NCBI GenBank assembly: GCA_045546275.1
Contig: JAZQCM010000015.1
Location: 53,105-117,104 of the forward strand
DNA length: 64,000 bases
Direction: 5' to 3'
Origin: RGIG1927 sp045546275
GTDB lineage: Bacteria > Bacillota > Clostridia > UMGS1883
Both the position numbers and the translations under genes were made by a program. This document shows positions 51,571 to 61,057 of the stretch, in pieces (positions within the stretch are counted from its first letter, which is position 1; every line of letters begins with the position of its first letter). Below the pieces are notes generated by a model that saw only the letters and a list, made by a program, of their open reading frames with translations, had not been told where the DNA came from and made no database searches.

Positions 51571-52004
51571 TAAGAAGATGTACGAAAGAAGACATTGATT
51601 GCATTTATAAAATAGAAGAAGCAGCCTTTGCTGACCCCTTGAAAAAGGAAACCATGTTAAAAGATCTGGAAAGAGAAAGCTATTATTGCTACGCTCTTTT
51701 TGAATCTGATGCAGTTTCTTTTGTAAGCTTTGAAAAGGTTTTTGACGAAGGGCAGATTATAAGCGTTGCTACAAAGCCCGAATGTAAAAGGCATGGCTAT
51801 GCAAAAAAGCTTTTTAGAGAAATTTTCAAAACAGCAAAGGATAACGGCATAGCATTTTTATCTTTAGAGGTAAGATGCAATAACACTCCTGCAGTTTCCC
51901 TATACAAGTCGCTTGGCTTTAAAGAGGTGGGCAGGCGTAAGAATTACTACTCTAACCCTGTAAGTGATGCAATACTTATGGATTTACAGTTGGGAGATGA
52001 ATGA
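51567..52004 (+). CDS. rimI: Ribosomal-protein-alanine N-acetyltransferase-like GNAT protein
   Basis: 145 residues, GNAT fold. The acetyl-CoA loop is VATKPECKRHGYAKKLFREI and the C-terminal LEVRCNNTPAVSLYKSLGFKEVGRR is the RimI hallmark. It overlaps ywlE by four bases and is followed by tsaD after three. RimI-tsaD neighbourhood is common in Bacillota; the acetylated protein here is not shown. Confidence 0.9.
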   Translation: MIRRCTKEDIDCIYKIEEAAFADPLKKETMLKDLERESYYCYALFESDAVSFVSFEKVFDEGQIISVATKPECKRHGYAKKLFREIFKTAKDNGIAFLSLEVRCNNTPAVSLYKSLGFKEVGRRKNYYSNPVSDAILMDLQLGDE

Positions 52005-52007
52005 CAA

Positions 52008-53006
52008 ATGGCATATATTTTGGGAATAGAAACCTCCTGCGATGAAACAGCAGCTTCCGTAACAAAGGACGGGAGAGAGGTTCTGAGCAATATTGTTTAT
52101 TCGCAGATTGATATACATACTCTTTATGGTGGCGTTGTGCCCGAAATTGCATCAAGAAAGCATATCGACAAAATCCTTTGGGTTATTGACGAGGCTTTGA
52201 AAAAGGCAAATATTACAAAGGAAGAGCTTGACGCTGTTGCGGTGACCTATTCACCCGGGCTTGTTGGTGCACTTTTGGTTGGTGTAAGTGCGGCAAAGGC
52301 ACTTGCCTACGGCTTAGGAAAGCCCATTGTGCCCGTAAACCACATTCAGGGTCACATTGCGGCAAATTACATTGCTCATAAGGACCTGGAGCCTCCCTTT
52401 GTGTGTCTGGTGGCATCGGGTGGACACAGCCACATTCTTCACATGAAGGATTATCACGATTTTGAAATTTTGGGACAAACCCATGACGATGCTGCAGGTG
52501 AAGCCTTTGACAAGGTTGCAAGGGTGCTTGGTCTTGGTTATCCCGGTGGTCCTAAGGTTAACAAGCTTAGCGAAGAAGGGGACATGAATGCCATTAAGTT
52601 CCCCAGACCCAAAAGTGGCTTTGATTTCAGCTTTTCCGGTGTGAAAACCGCTGTTATAAACTACGTTCACAAGGAAGAACAAAACGGCAACGAAATTAAC
52701 AAGGCCGACGTTGCGGCTTCTTTCCAGAAAGCTGTGTGCGATGTGCTTGTGGAAAACACAATTGATGCGGCAAAGAGCGTAAACTGTAACAAAATTGCTC
52801 TTGCAGGCGGTGTGGCGGCAAACACCTTCCTTCGTAAAATGATGGAGGATGCGGCAAAGGCAAACAACATGCAGTTTTACTGTCCGCCTATTGATTTGTG
52901 TACCGATAATGGTGCCATGATTTCCTGTGCAGGATATTTGAATTTTGTTAAGGGTGTAAGGGGAGATTTAACCCTTAATGCGGTACCCCAGTTAAGATTG
53001 GATTGA
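52008..53006 (+). CDS. tsaD: tRNA threonylcarbamoyl transferase TsaD
   Basis: Moves the threonylcarbamoyl group onto A37 of tRNA. 332 residues of the ASKHA/Kae1 fold: GIETSCDETAASV at the N-terminus, the metal-binding NHIQGHIAANY, the nucleotide loop ASGGHSHIL and a C-terminal ALAGGVAANTFLR with CTDNGAMI. The partners TsaB and TsaE are not in this window, unlike the common tsaE-tsaB-rimI-tsaD order; TsaC is here instead. Confidence 0.97.
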   Translation: MAYILGIETSCDETAASVTKDGREVLSNIVYSQIDIHTLYGGVVPEIASRKHIDKILWVIDEALKKANITKEELDAVAVTYSPGLVGALLVGVSAAKALAYGLGKPIVPVNHIQGHIAANYIAHKDLEPPFVCLVASGGHSHILHMKDYHDFEILGQTHDDAAGEAFDKVARVLGLGYPGGPKVNKLSEEGDMNAIKFPRPKSGFDFSFSGVKTAVINYVHKEEQNGNEINKADVAASFQKAVCDVLVENTIDAAKSVNCNKIALAGGVAANTFLRKMMEDAAKANNMQFYCPPIDLCTDNGAMISCAGYLNFVKGVRGDLTLNAVPQLRLD

Positions 53007-53013
53007 TTTTATT

Positions 53014-53066
53014 ACACCTCATCAGTCGCCTTCGGCGACAGCTTCGCCTCAAGGAGAAGCCTAATA
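53014..53066 (+). repeat. REP-like palindromic repeat between tsaD and the aminopeptidase gene
   Basis: Two small hairpins in a row: GTCGCC-ttc-GGCGAC and GCTTCGCCTC-aa-GGAGAAGC, introduced by CACCTCATCAG. The order CACCTCATC, GC-rich hairpin, CTCAAGGAGAAG matches a short interspersed repeat often seen in Clostridia intergenic regions. Only one copy is present here. Confidence 0.65.
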
Positions 53067-53082
53067 GGAAGGAGTTTTTAGT

Positions 53083-54852
53083 ATGACAACAAATGAAAAA
53101 ATTGCTCTTTTAAGACAAGAAATGGACAAAAACGGACTTTGTGGCTACATTGTGCCCACAGGTGACCCTCACATATCAGAATATTTGGCAGACCATTACC
53201 GCTTCCGTCATTGGATTTCAGGCTTTACAGGCAGTGCAGGTACTTTTGCATTAACCCACGAAAAAAGCGGACTCTGGACCGACGGAAGGTATTATATACA
53301 GGCTGAAATTGAGCTTTCGGGCAGTGAATGCGAGCTTTACAAAGCCTATGAACCCGGCGTTATAAGCTACGTTCAGTTTTTCTGCAATGAGCTCAAAGAA
53401 GGCGACAAGGTTGGTATTGACGGAAAGCTTTTCAGTAAAAGTGCTGTAACTAACATGCAGAAGGAATTTACAAAAAAGGGTATTGAGCTGGTTGTAGACC
53501 GCGATTTTTCCTACATCTGGGAGGAAAGACCCTCGCTTCCTTACACAGAGCTTTTTGTCCTTGATGAAAAGTACACAGGTGAAAGTGCTGAAAGTAAGGT
53601 AAATAGACTTCGTGAAAAAATGAACGAAGCTATGGTTACATGCTTTGCCACAGGCACCTTGGATTCTGTTATGTGGCTTTTTAACGTGCGTGCAAACGAT
53701 GTGCACTGCTGTCCCTTTGCCCTTAGCTACGCTCTTGTAACAAAGAATGATGCCACTTTTTACATCGACGGTAAGCAGATGACCGAAAGCGTTAAGGCAT
53801 ACCTTGACAAAAACGGCGTTACAGTTAAAGAATACGAAGAAATTTACAGCGACCTTGCAGCATTGGGTGAGGAAGACACTCTGGCGTTTAACTTAAGAAG
53901 CACAAACTACAAGCTTTACGAATCTGCATCCTGTAAGGTAAAGGAAACAGCTGACTTTATTGAAAACATGAAGGCTGTTAAAAACTCTGTTGAAAACGAA
54001 AACCTTAAAAATGCATACGTTAAGGATTGTGTTGCCCTTGTTAAAAGCTTTTACAAAATTTACACCTCGGAAAGCGGCACCTTAACCGAAAACGATGTTT
54101 GCAATATTTTATTGGAAGAAAGAGGCAAAATGGAGGGTAACCTTGGTGCAAGCTTTGACACTATTGCGGCATACAAGGGCAACGCTGCCATGATGCACTA
54201 TTCTCCCGACAAGGAAAACAGTGCAGTTATTGAAAAAAGCGGAATGCTTTTAATTGACTCAGGCGGTCAGTATTATGACGGCACAACCGACATTACCCGT
54301 ACACTTGTGCTGGGCGAAATTTCCGACGAAGAGAAAAAGGCGTACACATTAACCTTAAAGGGCAATATTGCACTTTGCAATGCAAAATTCTTAAAGGGTG
54401 CCACAGGCAGCTGTCTTGACATTTTAGCCCGTCAGTATTTGTGGAACGAGGGCATTGACTACAAGTGCGGCACAGGTCATGGCGTTGGCTTTTTGCTTAA
54501 CGTTCACGAAGGCCCTCAGGGCTTTGGTCCCCGTATGAGATACGCATACCCCTTGGAGGTTGGTATGAATTTAACTGTTGAGCCCGGTGTTTATGTTGAG
54601 GGCAAGTACGGCATAAGAATTGAAAATGACGTTATAGTTACGCCCTTTGTAAACAATTCCGACGGCGAGTTTTATCAGTTTGAAATGCTTTCCTACTGTC
54701 CTATTGACAAGAGAGCTATTGACAAGAGCCTTATGACAAAGGCAGAAATTGATTGGCTCAATACCTTCCACAAAAAGGTTTATGAAAAGCTTTCAGCTTT
54801 CCTTACCGAAGAAGAAAAGGCGTGGCTTGGGGAAGAAACAAAAGAGTTGTAA
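53083..54852 (+). CDS. M24B family aminopeptidase P
   Basis: Removes N-terminal residues next to proline. 589 residues in the three-domain long form: two creatinase-N domains (about 1-300; starts LRQEMDKNGLCGYIVPTGDPH) and the pita-bread catalytic domain with the dimetal ligands in LLIDSGGQYYDGTTDITRT (two Asp), GTGHGVGF (His), EPGVYVEGKYGIRIE and its Glu residues. No signal peptide, so cytosolic. GGAAGGAG precedes the ATG. Confidence 0.93.
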   Translation: MTTNEKIALLRQEMDKNGLCGYIVPTGDPHISEYLADHYRFRHWISGFTGSAGTFALTHEKSGLWTDGRYYIQAEIELSGSECELYKAYEPGVISYVQFFCNELKEGDKVGIDGKLFSKSAVTNMQKEFTKKGIELVVDRDFSYIWEERPSLPYTELFVLDEKYTGESAESKVNRLREKMNEAMVTCFATGTLDSVMWLFNVRANDVHCCPFALSYALVTKNDATFYIDGKQMTESVKAYLDKNGVTVKEYEEIYSDLAALGEEDTLAFNLRSTNYKLYESASCKVKETADFIENMKAVKNSVENENLKNAYVKDCVALVKSFYKIYTSESGTLTENDVCNILLEERGKMEGNLGASFDTIAAYKGNAAMMHYSPDKENSAVIEKSGMLLIDSGGQYYDGTTDITRTLVLGEISDEEKKAYTLTLKGNIALCNAKFLKGATGSCLDILARQYLWNEGIDYKCGTGHGVGFLLNVHEGPQGFGPRMRYAYPLEVGMNLTVEPGVYVEGKYGIRIENDVIVTPFVNNSDGEFYQFEMLSYCPIDKRAIDKSLMTKAEIDWLNTFHKKVYEKLSAFLTEEEKAWLGEETKEL

Positions 54853-54868
54853 TTTACTATTTATTAAT

Positions 54869-54897
54869 TTGACACAATAATATGATTGTGGTACAAT
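54869..54897 (+). promoter_or_regulatory. Promoter for secA
   Basis: Consensus TTGACA (54869-54874), 17-bp spacer, TACAAT (54892-54897). Confidence 0.78.
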
Positions 54898-54949
54898 AAA
54901 ATATAATGAGTTTTTATATGCTCTTAAATAAAAGAAAATGGTGATATAA

Positions 54950-57748
54950 ATGGGTCTTTTTTCCAAGATTTTTGGAGACTATTCAACTAAAGAAGTTAAA
55001 AAAATAGAACCCTTAAAGCAAAAGGTTCTTTCCTTAGAAGCTGAATATGCAGCTTTGAGCGAAGACGAATTAAAGGGTAAAACAAACGAATTTAAACAGA
55101 GGCTTAATAATGGCGAAACCTTGGACGACATTCTTCCCGAAGCTTTTGCAACTGTGAGAGAAGCAAGCTGGAGAGTGTTGGGGATGAAGCATTTCCCCGT
55201 TCAGATTATCGGTGGTATAATTCTTCATCAGGGCAGAATTGCCGAAATGAAAACAGGTGAAGGTAAAACCCTGGTTGCAACACTTCCTGCGTATCTTAAC
55301 GCTCTTACAGGCGATGGTGTTCACATTGTAACAGCAAACGAATACCTTGCAAAGCGTGACAGTGAGTGGATGGGTAAGGTTTATCGTTACCTTGGCTTGA
55401 CAGTAGGTCTTATTGTTCCTCAGGGCACACAGGAGGATAAGCACAAGGGCTACGCCGCCGACATTACCTACGGTACAAACAGCGAATTTGCATTTGACTA
55501 TTTGTGGGACAATTTGAGAACCGAAAAAGCTCAGGTTGTACAGCGCAAGCACAATTATGCAATCGTGGATGAGGTTGACTCAATTCTTATTGATGAAGCA
55601 AGAACACCTCATATCATCAGCTGTCCCGACTCTGAGGCAGATGCTCTTTACATGGTTGCCGACAGGTTTGTAAGAACACTTAAAATGCTTAAGGTTGAAT
55701 CCTTTGACAATAAGAGTGAAAGCTACAACCTTGACTGTGATTTTATTGTGGACGAAAAGGCAAAGAGTGCTAATCTTACCGAGAAAGGTACCAAAAAGGC
55801 AGAGCAGTTCTTTAATATTGAAAACCTTGCTGACCCCAACAACATGAGTATTATGCATCATATTAACATTGCCCTTAAAGCACACGGCGTTATGAAGCGT
55901 GATGATGACTATGTTGTGAAGGATGACGAAGTTTTAATTGTTGACAGCTTTACAGGCAGAATTGCAGTGGGAAGAAGATATTCAAACGGTCTTCACCAGG
56001 CAATTGAAATGAAGGAAGGCTTGAAGGTTAAAAACGAAAGCAAAACAGTTGCAACAATTACCGTACAGAACTACTTTAGAATGTACGAAAAGCTTTCGGG
56101 TATGACGGGTACAGCACTTACTGAAGAAGAAGAATTCAAGGGCACATATGCACTTGACGTTGTGGCAATCCCCACAAATTCTCCTGTTATCCGTGAAGAC
56201 AGTAACGACGCAGTTTACATGACACACAATGCAAAAATCCGTGCAATTGTAAACGAAATCAAATCAGCGCATGCACAGGGAAGACCCGTGCTTGTTGGTA
56301 CTGCAACAATCGAAAGCAGTGAGGAATTATCCCGTGCGTTAAAGCGTGAGGGCGTTACTCACAGAGTTCTTAATGCGAAATACCACGAAGCGGAAGCACA
56401 GATTATTGCGCAGGCAGGTAAAAAGGGTGCGGTTACCATTGCCACAAACATGGCAGGTAGAGGTACTGACATTCTTTTAGGCGGTAACGCCGAATATATG
56501 GCAAAGAGCAGAATGCAGAAGGAAGGCTTCTCTGACGAATTGATTGTTGAAGCTACAGGCTTTGGTGAAACAGATGATGAAGAAATCCTTAACGCAAGAA
56601 GCACCTTTGCAAAATACAACGAAGAATTTAAAAATGAAATTGAACCTGAAAGATTAGAGGTTGTTAATGCTGGCGGTTTGTACGTAATCGGTACTGAACG
56701 CCACGAATCAAGACGAATTGACAACCAGCTTCAGGGTCGAAGCGGACGACAGGGTGACCCCGGTAAGGCAAAGTTTTTCGTTTGCTTTGATGATGACCTT
56801 TTACGTCTTTTCGGTGGCGACAGAGTGAAGAGAATGCTCTCCACAATGAAAATTGACGAGGACGATGTTATTGATGAAAAAATCCTTTCGGGCGTAATTG
56901 AAAATGCTCAGAGAAACATCGAAGGCAGAAACTATGACATGCGTAAAAACGTGTTGCAGTTTGACGACGTTGTAAACACACAGCGTGAAATTATTTACAA
57001 GCAGCGCAGACAAGTATTGGATGGCGAAAACATTAAGCCTGCAATCGAAAAAATGATTGAAAAGCTTATCGACAATGCAGTTGTAAAATTCCTTAATGCC
57101 GAGCATGCCGACTACTGGCTTATGGCGGAATTTGAAAGCTACCTTGAACAGCTTTTCCGCAAAAAGGATTTCATTAAGATTTCCGACAAGGATATTAACA
57201 CTCTTTCCCGTGATAAAATAAAAAAGGAAGCCCTGGAAAATGCCAAGGCAAGATACAAAGAGCAGGAAAACCTTTTCGGAGAGGAAAGAATGCGCGAAAT
57301 CGAAAGAAAGATTATGCTTAAGTCTGTTGACAACCACTGGATTGAGCATGTGGATGCAATGGACCAGCTCAAGCAGGAAATCAGGCTTCGTGCATACGGC
57401 AACCACGACGTTGTAGACGAATACAAGATGGTTGGCTTTGATATGTTTGAAGAAATGGTTGACTTAATGCAGGAAGATACTGTAAAATATGTTATGGGTG
57501 TTGTGCCTGCAATGAATGTTCAGGTGACAGAGCAGGTTAAAAATGCCCGTTCAAATGATGGGGAAAAGGCGCCTTCCTTAATGAAGGGCCCCGACCTTAG
57601 AAAGGCTGTTGCAAACGGTGGCAGTGACGGTAGTGTTAAAAAGCAGCCCGTAAGAAGAACCGAGCCTAAGGTGGGAAGAAACGACCCCTGTCCCTGCGGA
57701 AGCGGTAAAAAGTATAAGCAGTGCTGTGGACTCAATGAAAATCCGTAA
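54950..57748 (+). CDS. secA: Preprotein translocase ATPase SecA
   Basis: Drives Sec-dependent export. 932 residues: nucleotide-binding domain 1 with MKTGEGKTLVATLPAY and DEVDSILIDEARTP, a preprotein cross-linking domain (near 225-375), domain 2 with NMAGRGTDILLGG and GRSGRQGDPG, the helical scaffold and wing, and a C-terminal zinc-binding SEC-C motif, DPCPCGSGKKYKQCC. ATG follows a GGTGA site. Its promoter is just upstream; prfB follows 45 bases on. Confidence 0.98.
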   Translation: MGLFSKIFGDYSTKEVKKIEPLKQKVLSLEAEYAALSEDELKGKTNEFKQRLNNGETLDDILPEAFATVREASWRVLGMKHFPVQIIGGIILHQGRIAEMKTGEGKTLVATLPAYLNALTGDGVHIVTANEYLAKRDSEWMGKVYRYLGLTVGLIVPQGTQEDKHKGYAADITYGTNSEFAFDYLWDNLRTEKAQVVQRKHNYAIVDEVDSILIDEARTPHIISCPDSEADALYMVADRFVRTLKMLKVESFDNKSESYNLDCDFIVDEKAKSANLTEKGTKKAEQFFNIENLADPNNMSIMHHINIALKAHGVMKRDDDYVVKDDEVLIVDSFTGRIAVGRRYSNGLHQAIEMKEGLKVKNESKTVATITVQNYFRMYEKLSGMTGTALTEEEEFKGTYALDVVAIPTNSPVIREDSNDAVYMTHNAKIRAIVNEIKSAHAQGRPVLVGTATIESSEELSRALKREGVTHRVLNAKYHEAEAQIIAQAGKKGAVTIATNMAGRGTDILLGGNAEYMAKSRMQKEGFSDELIVEATGFGETDDEEILNARSTFAKYNEEFKNEIEPERLEVVNAGGLYVIGTERHESRRIDNQLQGRSGRQGDPGKAKFFVCFDDDLLRLFGGDRVKRMLSTMKIDEDDVIDEKILSGVIENAQRNIEGRNYDMRKNVLQFDDVVNTQREIIYKQRRQVLDGENIKPAIEKMIEKLIDNAVVKFLNAEHADYWLMAEFESYLEQLFRKKDFIKISDKDINTLSRDKIKKEALENAKARYKEQENLFGEERMREIERKIMLKSVDNHWIEHVDAMDQLKQEIRLRAYGNHDVVDEYKMVGFDMFEEMVDLMQEDTVKYVMGVVPAMNVQVTEQVKNARSNDGEKAPSLMKGPDLRKAVANGGSDGSVKKQPVRRTEPKVGRNDPCPCGSGKKYKQCCGLNENP

Positions 57749-57793
57749 CAGGATTTTTGTTGAATACATACAATGCGAAAGGAACGAAATAAA

Positions 57794-58903
57794 ATGGTAG
57801 AGTACGATCAGTATAAATTAACTCTCAACGGCCTTGAGGACGAAATTGAAGAATTGGGCAAGTCCTTAGGCATTGAAAATGTGAGAAAACAGGCCGAAGA
57901 GATGGAAAAGGAAACAATGAACCCCGACTTTTATTCCGATATGGAAAAAAGCCAGAAGGTTTTAAAGCAGCTTAAGCAGTTAAAAGGCAAAATTGAGCAC
58001 TTTGAAAAAATAGGAAGTGAGAGAGAAGACCTTTTAACAATCATTGAGCTTGCTGAGGAAGAAGACGATTTAAGCTTCCTTGACGAGGTTAAAACAGGTG
58101 TTGAAGCGTTGATGAGCAACATTGAAAACACAAAGCTTGAAACACTTTTGTCAGGTCCCTACGACAAGAATGATGCAATTATCACTCTTCATGCAGGTGC
58201 AGGCGGTACCGAGGCACAGGACTGGTGCAGTATGCTCCTTCGTATGTATCAGATGTGGGCGGAAAAGCGTGGCTTTTCTGTTTCAACCATCGACTATCTT
58301 GACGGCGACGAAGCAGGCATTAAGGGTGCTACAATATTAATCGAGGGTGACAACGCTTACGGCTACGCTAAGTGTGAAAAGGGTATCCACAGATTGGTAC
58401 GTATTTCACCCTTTGACAGCGCAGGCAGACGACACACCTCCTTTGCATCGGTTGAAGTAATGCCCGATATTGACGATACAATCGAAATCAATATCCGTCC
58501 CGAAGATATTAAAATGGATGTTTTCCGTGCCAGTGGTGCAGGTGGTCAGCACGTTAACAAAACCTCCTCTGCTGTACGTCTTACACATATTCCCACAGGT
58601 GTTACGGTTGCTTGTCAGAACGAAAGAAGCCAGTTCCAGAACAAAGATATGTGTATGAAAATGCTTAAGGCAAAGCTTGCTGAAATTGCCGAAGCAGAGC
58701 ACAAGGAAAAAATTGAAGACATCAAGGGTGTACAAAAGGAAATTGCATGGGGTAGCCAGATACGAAGCTACGTGTTCCATCCCTACACCATGGTAAAGGA
58801 CCATCGTACAAACTTTGAAGTAGGTAACATTGGTGCCACTATGGATGGCGAGCTTGATGGATTCATTAATGAATATCTGAGATTTTCTTCTCAGAATAAT
58901 TAA
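57794..58903 (+). CDS. prfB: Peptide chain release factor 2, without programmed frameshift
   Basis: Terminates translation at UGA and UAA. 369 residues: N-terminal coiled coil (1-95), the SPF stop-codon recognition motif in ISPFDSAGRRHTSF, and the catalytic GGQ in GAGGQHVNKTSS. The ATG at 57794 follows AAAGGA. The usual autoregulatory CTT-TGA-C frameshift site near codon 25 is absent: the equivalent stretch (KSLGIEN) is a plain in-frame reading, so expression is not governed by UGA readthrough competition. Confidence 0.96.
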   Translation: MVEYDQYKLTLNGLEDEIEELGKSLGIENVRKQAEEMEKETMNPDFYSDMEKSQKVLKQLKQLKGKIEHFEKIGSEREDLLTIIELAEEEDDLSFLDEVKTGVEALMSNIENTKLETLLSGPYDKNDAIITLHAGAGGTEAQDWCSMLLRMYQMWAEKRGFSVSTIDYLDGDEAGIKGATILIEGDNAYGYAKCEKGIHRLVRISPFDSAGRRHTSFASVEVMPDIDDTIEINIRPEDIKMDVFRASGAGGQHVNKTSSAVRLTHIPTGVTVACQNERSQFQNKDMCMKMLKAKLAEIAEAEHKEKIEDIKGVQKEIAWGSQIRSYVFHPYTMVKDHRTNFEVGNIGATMDGELDGFINEYLRFSSQNN

Positions 58904-58923
58904 TTAAAGGAAGGATGAAAATT

Positions 58924-59547
58924 ATGAAAAAAGTTTTAGCAATGGCATTAGCTTTGGTAATGTGTGTTTCATTTGCCACAGTAGCTTTTGCCCAGAGTGA
59001 GCCTGATGAATGGGCAAAGGAAGAAGTGAGCTACGATGCAGCAAGCTTTCTTGAAACTGCAATGAGTCAGGGCATTGACTACAAAAAGGAAATTACCCGT
59101 GAAGAATTTGCAGTAGTTGCTCTTTACATCTACGCTTCCATGTCCAACATGGAAATCCCCGAAATGAGCGTTGAAAACCCCTTTACAGATTGCAACAACC
59201 CCTTTGTTGTTACAGCCTACGGCTTAGGTCTTGTTAAGGGCGTAAGCGAAACAGAATTCAGTCCCGAAGCTTCTCTTACTCGTGAACAGATGTGCGTTAT
59301 GCTCATGAGAATTGCGGAAAAAATGTTCCCTCAGTTCAACATTGAAGCAATTAAAGCATACCTTCCCGCACTTGACAGCTTTGCTGATGGTGCAAGCGTT
59401 TCCGAATATGCAGTAGACTATGTTAAAATGACTGTTATGGCAGGTCTTATCAAGGGTACTGACGAAGGTAAGATTAACCCTCAGGGTAATTTAACAACAC
59501 AGGAAGCTCTTATTGTTGCAAAGAGAGCAATGAATATTGAGTTTTAA
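58924..59547 (+). CDS. Secreted SLH-domain protein
   Basis: 207 residues. Signal peptide 1-23 (LAMALALVMCVSFATVAFA). The rest is about three SLH-type units: ITREEFAVVALYIY (near 55-70), AYGLGLVKGVSETEFSPEASLTREQMCVMLMR and MAGLIKGTDEGKINPQGNLTTQEALIVAKR. SLH domains bind pyruvylated cell-wall glycan, so this is a wall-attached protein with no other domain. GGAAGG lies eight bases before the ATG. Confidence 0.87.
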   Translation: MKKVLAMALALVMCVSFATVAFAQSEPDEWAKEEVSYDAASFLETAMSQGIDYKKEITREEFAVVALYIYASMSNMEIPEMSVENPFTDCNNPFVVTAYGLGLVKGVSETEFSPEASLTREQMCVMLMRIAEKMFPQFNIEAIKAYLPALDSFADGASVSEYAVDYVKMTVMAGLIKGTDEGKINPQGNLTTQEALIVAKRAMNIEF

Positions 59548-59560
59548 TTAAATAAAAACG

Positions 59561-59587
59561 AAAAGCACTCCTGTTGGAGTGCTTTTT
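59561..59587 (+). terminator. Terminator after the SLH gene
   Basis: AAAAGCACTCC-tgtt-GGAGTGCTTTTT hairpin. Confidence 0.88.
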
Positions 59588-59679
59588 AATATTTCTTAAA
59601 CATTTTATAAAACTTTTTCAAATAACTACAGCTTATTATATGAGTGTAATGAGTAGAAATTTGAAAAGGAGATTTAATT

Positions 59680-59895
59680 ATGTCAAAATTTGTTGAGGCT
59701 AATGACAAAATTGCAGAAAAGGTAGTAGAAGGATATAAGAAAATTGAAGAAGGCGTTGTTGAAGGCTACAAGAAAATTGAAAACGGCGTTGTTGAAGGCT
59801 TTAATAAGGTAACAGACAAGTGCGTTGAAAAGCTTTTTGCAAAAGATGGCGAAACCGTGGAAGAAGCAAAAGAGCGACTTAATAAAAATGTTTAA
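59680..59895 (+). CDS. Small amphipathic repeat protein
   Basis: 71 residues, AAAAGGAG upstream. Three near-copies of an 11-residue unit follow one another (VVEGYKKIEEG, VVEGYKKIENG, VVEGFNKVTDK), preceded by MSKFVEANDKIAEK and ended by a charged tail with DGETVEEAKERLNK. The units predict one long amphipathic helix, able to lie on a membrane or pack as a coiled coil. Small proteins of this kind are widespread in Bacillota without a known function. It starts a run that leads into the two-component system. Confidence 0.75.
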   Translation: MSKFVEANDKIAEKVVEGYKKIEEGVVEGYKKIENGVVEGFNKVTDKCVEKLFAKDGETVEEAKERLNKNV

Positions 59896-59915
59896 TTTAA
59901 GAAAGGGGTAATAAA

Positions 59916-60281
59916 ATGAACAGAGAAGAACAGAACTTTATGGTTCAGAAAATCCGCACACAGTATACAGAAAAGGAACACACCGAGCTTGACGCATTGA
60001 AAGCCTTGGACAAAAAGGTAAAAAGACCTGCAAATGTTTTTGCTTACGTTTTCGGAAGCCTTGCAGCCATTATTATGGGAAGCGGCATGAGCTTGGTTAT
60101 GACAGACATTGGAAACATGCTTAAGCTTGAAAACACCATGGTTTATGGCATTGTTATAGGTGTTTTGGGCATGCTTATGGCAATTTGCAACTATCCTGTT
60201 TATAAAAACATACTTAATTCCCGTCGCAGAAAATATGCCAATGAAATTATTGCTCTCAGCGACAAAATTGCAAAAGGTTAA
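59916..60281 (+). CDS. Small two-helix membrane protein, paralogue A
   Basis: 121 residues. A charged cytoplasmic N-terminus (MVQKIRTQYTEKEHTELDALKALDKKV) leads to two helices (about 42-65 with IIMGSGMSLVM, and 75-95 with GIVIGVLGMLMAI), then NYPVYKNILNSRRRKYANEI and a charged C-terminus ending ALSDKIAKG. The same pattern recurs at 62147. The family is common beside two-component genes in gut Clostridia; some entries carry an unsupported dihydropteridine reductase label. Confidence 0.75.
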   Translation: MNREEQNFMVQKIRTQYTEKEHTELDALKALDKKVKRPANVFAYVFGSLAAIIMGSGMSLVMTDIGNMLKLENTMVYGIVIGVLGMLMAICNYPVYKNILNSRRRKYANEIIALSDKIAKG

Positions 60282-60308
60282 AAAAGAGGCATGAGTGCCT
60301 CTTTTTCT
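60282..60308 (+). terminator. Terminator after paralogue A
   Basis: AAAAGAGGCA-tgag-TGCCTCTTTTTC hairpin right after the stop. Confidence 0.82.
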
Positions 60309-60360
60309 TTTCAAAACAGCTAAAACTTAAACAAAACTTTAACATTTTAATGGTATGGTG

Positions 60361-60366
60361 TATAAT
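60361..60366 (+). promoter_or_regulatory. -10 box for the two-component operon
   Basis: TATAAT at 60361-60366 with only a weak -35 (TTTAAC, 17 bp upstream). Direct repeats of the form ACTTAAAC/ACTTTAAC at 60325-60342 overlap that -35, a layout seen for OmpR-type activator sites, so self-activation is possible (inference). Confidence 0.45.
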
Positions 60367-60385
60367 GCAAAGGGAGGTTATACTT

Positions 60386-61057
60386 ATGTTTAAGATATTA
60401 GTTGTAGAAGACGATAAAGAACTTAATAAAACAGTCTGCTCCTTTTTAAACCAAAGCGGTTACATTGCCACAGGTTGCCCTGGTGCCAATGAAGCCTATG
60501 ACGCTATGTATACAGATATGTTTGATTTAATTGTGTCCGACATAATGATGCCCGGTATTGACGGCTTTGAATTTGCAAAAACTGTCCGTGAGCTCGATAA
60601 GAATATTCCCATTTTGTTCATGACGGCACGTGATGACATTTTATCAAAGCAGCGAGGCTTCAGAATTGGTGTTGACGATTACATGGTAAAGCCAATTGAC
60701 CTTGACGAGCTTTTTTTGCGCATTGGCGCCCTTTTACGCAGAGCAAAAATTGCACAAAGCAAAAAGCTTGAAATAGGCAGGTTTACTATGGATGCAGACG
60801 AGCATACCGCTTATCTTAAAGGTGAAGAAATTTCTCTTACAAACCGCGAATTTTCAATTTTGTACAAGCTGCTTTCATACCCTAAAAAAACTTTTACCAG
60901 AACACAGCTTATGGACGAATTCTGGGATGCTGATTCCGAAACTGCTCCCAGAGCAGTTGATGTTTACATGACAAAGCTCAGGGCAAAGCTTGCCGATTGT
61001 GACGAGTTTGAAATTAAAACTGTACACGGACTTGGCTACAAGGCGGTGATAAAGTAA
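60386..61057 (+). CDS. OmpR-family response regulator
   Basis: 223 residues. Receiver domain: acidic pair in VVEDDKEL, phospho-acceptor Asp in LIVSDIMMPGIDG (near 53), Thr in FMTARDD and Lys in MVKPIDLDE. The C-terminal winged helix (about 125-223) has LTNREFSILYKLLS and VDVYMTKLRAKL. GGGAGG precedes the ATG at 60386; its stop overlaps the kinase ATG by one base. Confidence 0.95.
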   Translation: MFKILVVEDDKELNKTVCSFLNQSGYIATGCPGANEAYDAMYTDMFDLIVSDIMMPGIDGFEFAKTVRELDKNIPILFMTARDDILSKQRGFRIGVDDYMVKPIDLDELFLRIGALLRRAKIAQSKKLEIGRFTMDADEHTAYLKGEEISLTNREFSILYKLLSYPKKTFTRTQLMDEFWDADSETAPRAVDVYMTKLRAKLADCDEFEIKTVHGLGYKAVIK

